Of a DNA stretch of 64,000 bases, positions 61,600 through 64,000 are shown in pieces. The notes under the pieces were generated by a model. That model ran no database searches and was not told where the DNA came from. It worked only from the letters and a program-made list of their open reading frames with translations. Each line of letters begins with the position of its first letter. Position 1 is the stretch's first letter. Source of the DNA: Arthrobacter sp. zg-Y820 (lineage in GTDB: Bacteria; Actinomycetota; Actinomycetes; Actinomycetales; Micrococcaceae); the NCBI RefSeq assembly GCF_030142155.1, contig NZ_CP126247.1:496001-560000 (forward strand), read 5' to 3'. The translations under genes and the position numbers were made by a program.

Positions 61600-62514
61600 C
61601 TAGCGGGTGAGCTCCAGCAGCGCTGTGTAGGAGGATTGCGCACCCGGCAGGGTCGCGGCCAGTGCACCGGCCCGGGCCGCGAACTCTGCGGCGGCGGGCA
61701 GCGGATCACCGGCAGCCAGCCGGGCAGCGGTGGCTGCTGTAAAGGCATCCCCGCAGCCGGTGGTGTCCACCGCCGTGACCCGCGTCGGGGCTGCTGCGAC
61801 AATCCGGTCCGGCCCGGAAACCGTGCCGTCAAGCACGACGGCGCCGTCTCCGCCCAGAGTGATCACGGCCCGGGAGATCCCCAGCCGCGCAAATGCGCCG
61901 ATGACTGCTTCCCAATCCGCGGCCGGATCGGCCAGACCGGAAACCTGCGCCGCTTCATGGGCATTGACCAGCAGCACATCGGTCAGCGCCAGCAGCTCGG
62001 CGGGAACCTCACGGTAGGGCGAGAGGTTCAGCAGCACTGTGGCGCCGGCGTCGTGCCCTGCCTGGGCGGCCGCGACCACGGCTGCCAGCGGAACCTCCAG
62101 GCTCAGGCAGAGCACAGCGGCGTCGTCGAACAGGTCTCCCGGAAGCTCGGCGCCGGTGACCGTGCCGTTGGCGCCGGGGGAAACGATGATCGTGTTCTCC
62201 CCGGCGGCGTCGACCACAATCATCGCCGTGCCCGTCGCGGTGTCCGGACGGCGCATCACCCGCGAGGCGTCCACTCCGGCGTCCGCCGCAGCCTTCAGCA
62301 GGAGATCGCCGTGCCCGTCGGCACCCACGGCGCCGAACAAGCGCACGTCAGCTCCGAGGATTGCAGCTGCAGCGGCCTGGTTGGCGCTTTTCCCGCCCGG
62401 AACGATGACCAGTTCCGAGCCGTTGAGGGTTTCTCCGGGGGAGGGGAAGCGATCGGTGCGGACGGTCAGGTCAGCGTTGAGCGACCCTACAACTACAACT
62501 TTTCCGGCGGTCAT
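61600..62514 (-). CDS. rbsK: Ribokinase (PfkB family)
   Basis: Phosphorylates ribose to ribose-5-phosphate. PfkB motifs: VVVGSLNADLTVRTDRFPSP at the start, GGKSANQAAAAAILGADV, and DTTGCGDAFTAATAARLAAG with the catalytic base Asp. The usual GAGD is GCGD here; the Ala to Cys change sits in the anion hole and may be tolerated. Length 304. It lies 45 bp downstream of an MFS gene on the same strand, a pairing seen in nucleoside/ribose uptake units. Confidence 0.9.
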   Translation of the reverse strand: MTAGKVVVVGSLNADLTVRTDRFPSPGETLNGSELVIVPGGKSANQAAAAAILGADVRLFGAVGADGHGDLLLKAAADAGVDASRVMRRPDTATGTAMIVVDAAGENTIIVSPGANGTVTGAELPGDLFDDAAVLCLSLEVPLAAVVAAAQAGHDAGATVLLNLSPYREVPAELLALTDVLLVNAHEAAQVSGLADPAADWEAVIGAFARLGISRAVITLGGDGAVVLDGTVSGPDRIVAAAPTRVTAVDTTGCGDAFTAATAARLAAGDPLPAAAEFAARAGALAATLPGAQSSYTALLELTR

Positions 62515-62559
62515 GCGGGGGATTCTCCTTGGGAGGCAGGGATCAGGTGGCGGACGGGA

Positions 62560-63984
62560 TCAGCGGTTGCCGGCGTCGACGGTAACTTCAGCGTCCACCG
62601 GCTTGGGGATCAGGAAGGATGCGGCCAGAGCCAAAACCAGGATGACCAGACCGGCAATAATACCGCCGTAGTAGCCTTCGGTGCCGGAGCCGTCCGCAGT
62701 GGTGGTGGCTGTCTTGACAGCGTAGATCACTGCGAAGCTCAGGCCCGCACCCAGGTTGAACGCTCCAGCGTTCAGGCCCGGCAGGAAGCCGGGGTTCTCC
62801 TTCGGGGAGAGCACGATGCCCAGGCCGTTGAGCATGATGTTGCCGATGCCGGCGTAGGTGATGCCGATCAGCACCGAGACACCCAGCAGGCCCAGCTTGG
62901 AATCGCTGCCCACCACCAGAAGCATCAGCGACAGGGCGATGACGGAGCCGATCATGCCGATCCGCAGCACCTTGCCGTATCCCCAACTGGCGGCCAGGCG
63001 GCCGGCAAACGGCCCAATGACCAGGCCCGCGATGGCGTAAGGCGTCAGGGTCCACCAGGCGGATTCCTCGGCGCCCAGGCCAAAGCCCACAACGCCGTCC
63101 TGCGCGAGGGCCGGGATGATGCCGTTCATGACCGCAAAGACGCCGGTCATGGTTAGCAGGGTGGTCAGCAGCAGGGCCCAGGTGGAGCGCTGCTTGAGCA
63201 GATGGGTGGCCACCAGGGGATGGTCGCTGCGGTTTTCCACCTTCCAGAAGACGGCGAAGGTGATGACGGAGATGACGATCAGTCCGGCCACGAGCGCCCA
63301 GTTGGCGTCCGCCAGCTTGCCGGCCTCGTTGAAGGCGGTCAGCAGGGAGCCCACCGAGATGACGAGGGGAACAACGCCCACCCAGTCCATCTTTTCCTTT
63401 TTCGCGGCCGTGGACTCGGGCGCCAGGAAGATCAGCAGAGCTGAGGCAATGGCGCCGACAATCGCCATGGCCCAGAAGACCGAGGCAAAGCCGTAGTTTT
63501 GCGCCAGGTAACCGCCGGCAACGGCATCGACGCCGGCGATGCCGCCGTTGACCGCAGTGATGACACCCATGAGCGTGCCGTACAGCTTCGGCTCGCGGAC
63601 CTCCACACGCAGCATGATCAGGGCCAGCGGAACCACGGGCCCGGAGACGCCCTGGATCAGGCGCGCGATGAACAGCACTTCGATGCTCGGTGCCAGCGCT
63701 GCCACCACGGAGCCGATGGTCAGGACCACGAGCATGCCGCCGAGGACCTTCTTGCGGCCGATGATGTCGCCGAGCCGCGGCAGGAACAGGGAGAACAGGG
63801 CTGCGGACGTGAAGAACGCCGTCTGGGTCAGGCCCACGGCAGCGGAGGTCGTGTTCAGTTCCTCTTCGATGGTGACGAGGGCGGGGGAGAGCATGGAGGC
63901 GTTCAGCTGGAACGCCACGCAGGCGGCCAGCAGCGCCGTCATCAGTACGGCCACGTTTACGCGGCGCTGGGATGTTTCACTCAC
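62560..63984 (-). CDS. MFS transporter, probable nucleoside or sugar uptake
   Basis: 474 residues, 12-14 helices, with GDIIGRKKVLGGMLVVL (motif A) and ARLIQGVSGPVVPLAL. GTG 63984 follows a GAGGTGG site; the promoter or further upstream genes lie beyond the window. Co-transcription with ribokinase resembles the uriT-rbsK arrangement of Corynebacterium, so a ribonucleoside is a plausible substrate; this is inference. Confidence 0.85.
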   Translation of the reverse strand: MSETSQRRVNVAVLMTALLAACVAFQLNASMLSPALVTIEEELNTTSAAVGLTQTAFFTSAALFSLFLPRLGDIIGRKKVLGGMLVVLTIGSVVAALAPSIEVLFIARLIQGVSGPVVPLALIMLRVEVREPKLYGTLMGVITAVNGGIAGVDAVAGGYLAQNYGFASVFWAMAIVGAIASALLIFLAPESTAAKKEKMDWVGVVPLVISVGSLLTAFNEAGKLADANWALVAGLIVISVITFAVFWKVENRSDHPLVATHLLKQRSTWALLLTTLLTMTGVFAVMNGIIPALAQDGVVGFGLGAEESAWWTLTPYAIAGLVIGPFAGRLAASWGYGKVLRIGMIGSVIALSLMLLVVGSDSKLGLLGVSVLIGITYAGIGNIMLNGLGIVLSPKENPGFLPGLNAGAFNLGAGLSFAVIYAVKTATTTADGSGTEGYYGGIIAGLVILVLALAASFLIPKPVDAEVTVDAGNR

Positions 63985-64000
63985 AGGTCCACCTCACCAA

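Overview
The window is a chromosomal segment of a high-GC Gram-positive actinobacterium, most likely an Arthrobacter-like member of the Micrococcaceae. This rests on very high third-position GC, frequent GTG starts, 1-4 bp start/stop overlaps, and the gene families present (DUF6457 beside Mo-cofactor genes, UvrD/PcrA next to sucCD, a small DUF1508 protein, a DUF6507-like ESX-type protein, a type III PKS operon). There are no rRNA genes, no intact insertion sequences, no phage genes and no CRISPR array. One tRNA gene is present (Arg, anticodon CCU).

Layout. 0-5 kb: the end of a secreted NlpC/P60 peptidase, an HNH nuclease, then a molybdenum-cofactor run (MobA-like, DUF6457, MoeA, FdhD). 4.8-13.3 kb: an orphan cytosolic hybrid histidine kinase, an ABC exporter, tRNA-Arg, a MarR regulator divergent from an MMPL exporter, a membrane protein and an inositol-monophosphatase-family enzyme. 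13.3-21.4 kb: PcrA helicase, the sucCD operon, a sugar porter and a secreted alpha/beta hydrolase. 21.5-30.8 kb: a BCCT osmolyte transporter, a two-gene ESX/LXG-like unit, an aldo/keto reductase, a ferritin-like/VIT1 iron transporter, an acyl-CoA ligase and an AI-2E family permease. 30.9-37.8 kb: a probable guanidino-compound module (Na+/solute symporter, XRE-cupin regulator, ureohydrolase, TPP-dependent decarboxylase) with a flavin monooxygenase between its parts. 37.8-38.7 kb: a gene-free, repeat-rich segment bounded by a near-perfect 24-bp inverted repeat. 38.7-47.1 kb: a MarR/DHA2 efflux operon, a three-gene type III PKS / methyltransferase / flavin hydroxylase operon, an MHS transporter and a 3-hydroxyisobutyrate-dehydrogenase-family enzyme. 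47.1-64 kb: a CtaG/DUF2243 membrane pair, DUF503, DUF998, two KstD-like flavoproteins, a DUF2975/XRE pair, Tex, a HAD phosphatase, a frameshifted vsr, asparaginase, several small proteins, and a ribokinase/MFS pair that resembles a nucleoside or ribose uptake unit.

How the genes work together. Three units read as pathways. The Mo-cofactor genes supply the guanylyl-molybdopterin form of the cofactor and its sulfuration for a formate dehydrogenase that is not in the window. The ureohydrolase/TPP-enzyme pair matches the AruI-GbuA logic of the arginine transaminase route (2-oxo-5-guanidinovalerate to 4-guanidinobutanal; 4-guanidinobutyrate to GABA and urea), with the symporter and XRE-cupin protein as likely transport and control. 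The translationally coupled type III PKS operon probably makes a methylated, hydroxylated phenolic lipid. The most unusual features are the ESX-like pair with a Trp/Pro-rich tail, the MITE-like segment, a nine-codon leader ORF before DUF2975, alternative leader hairpins before the iron transporter, and a Gly/Pro insertion in the PKS-linked hydroxylase.
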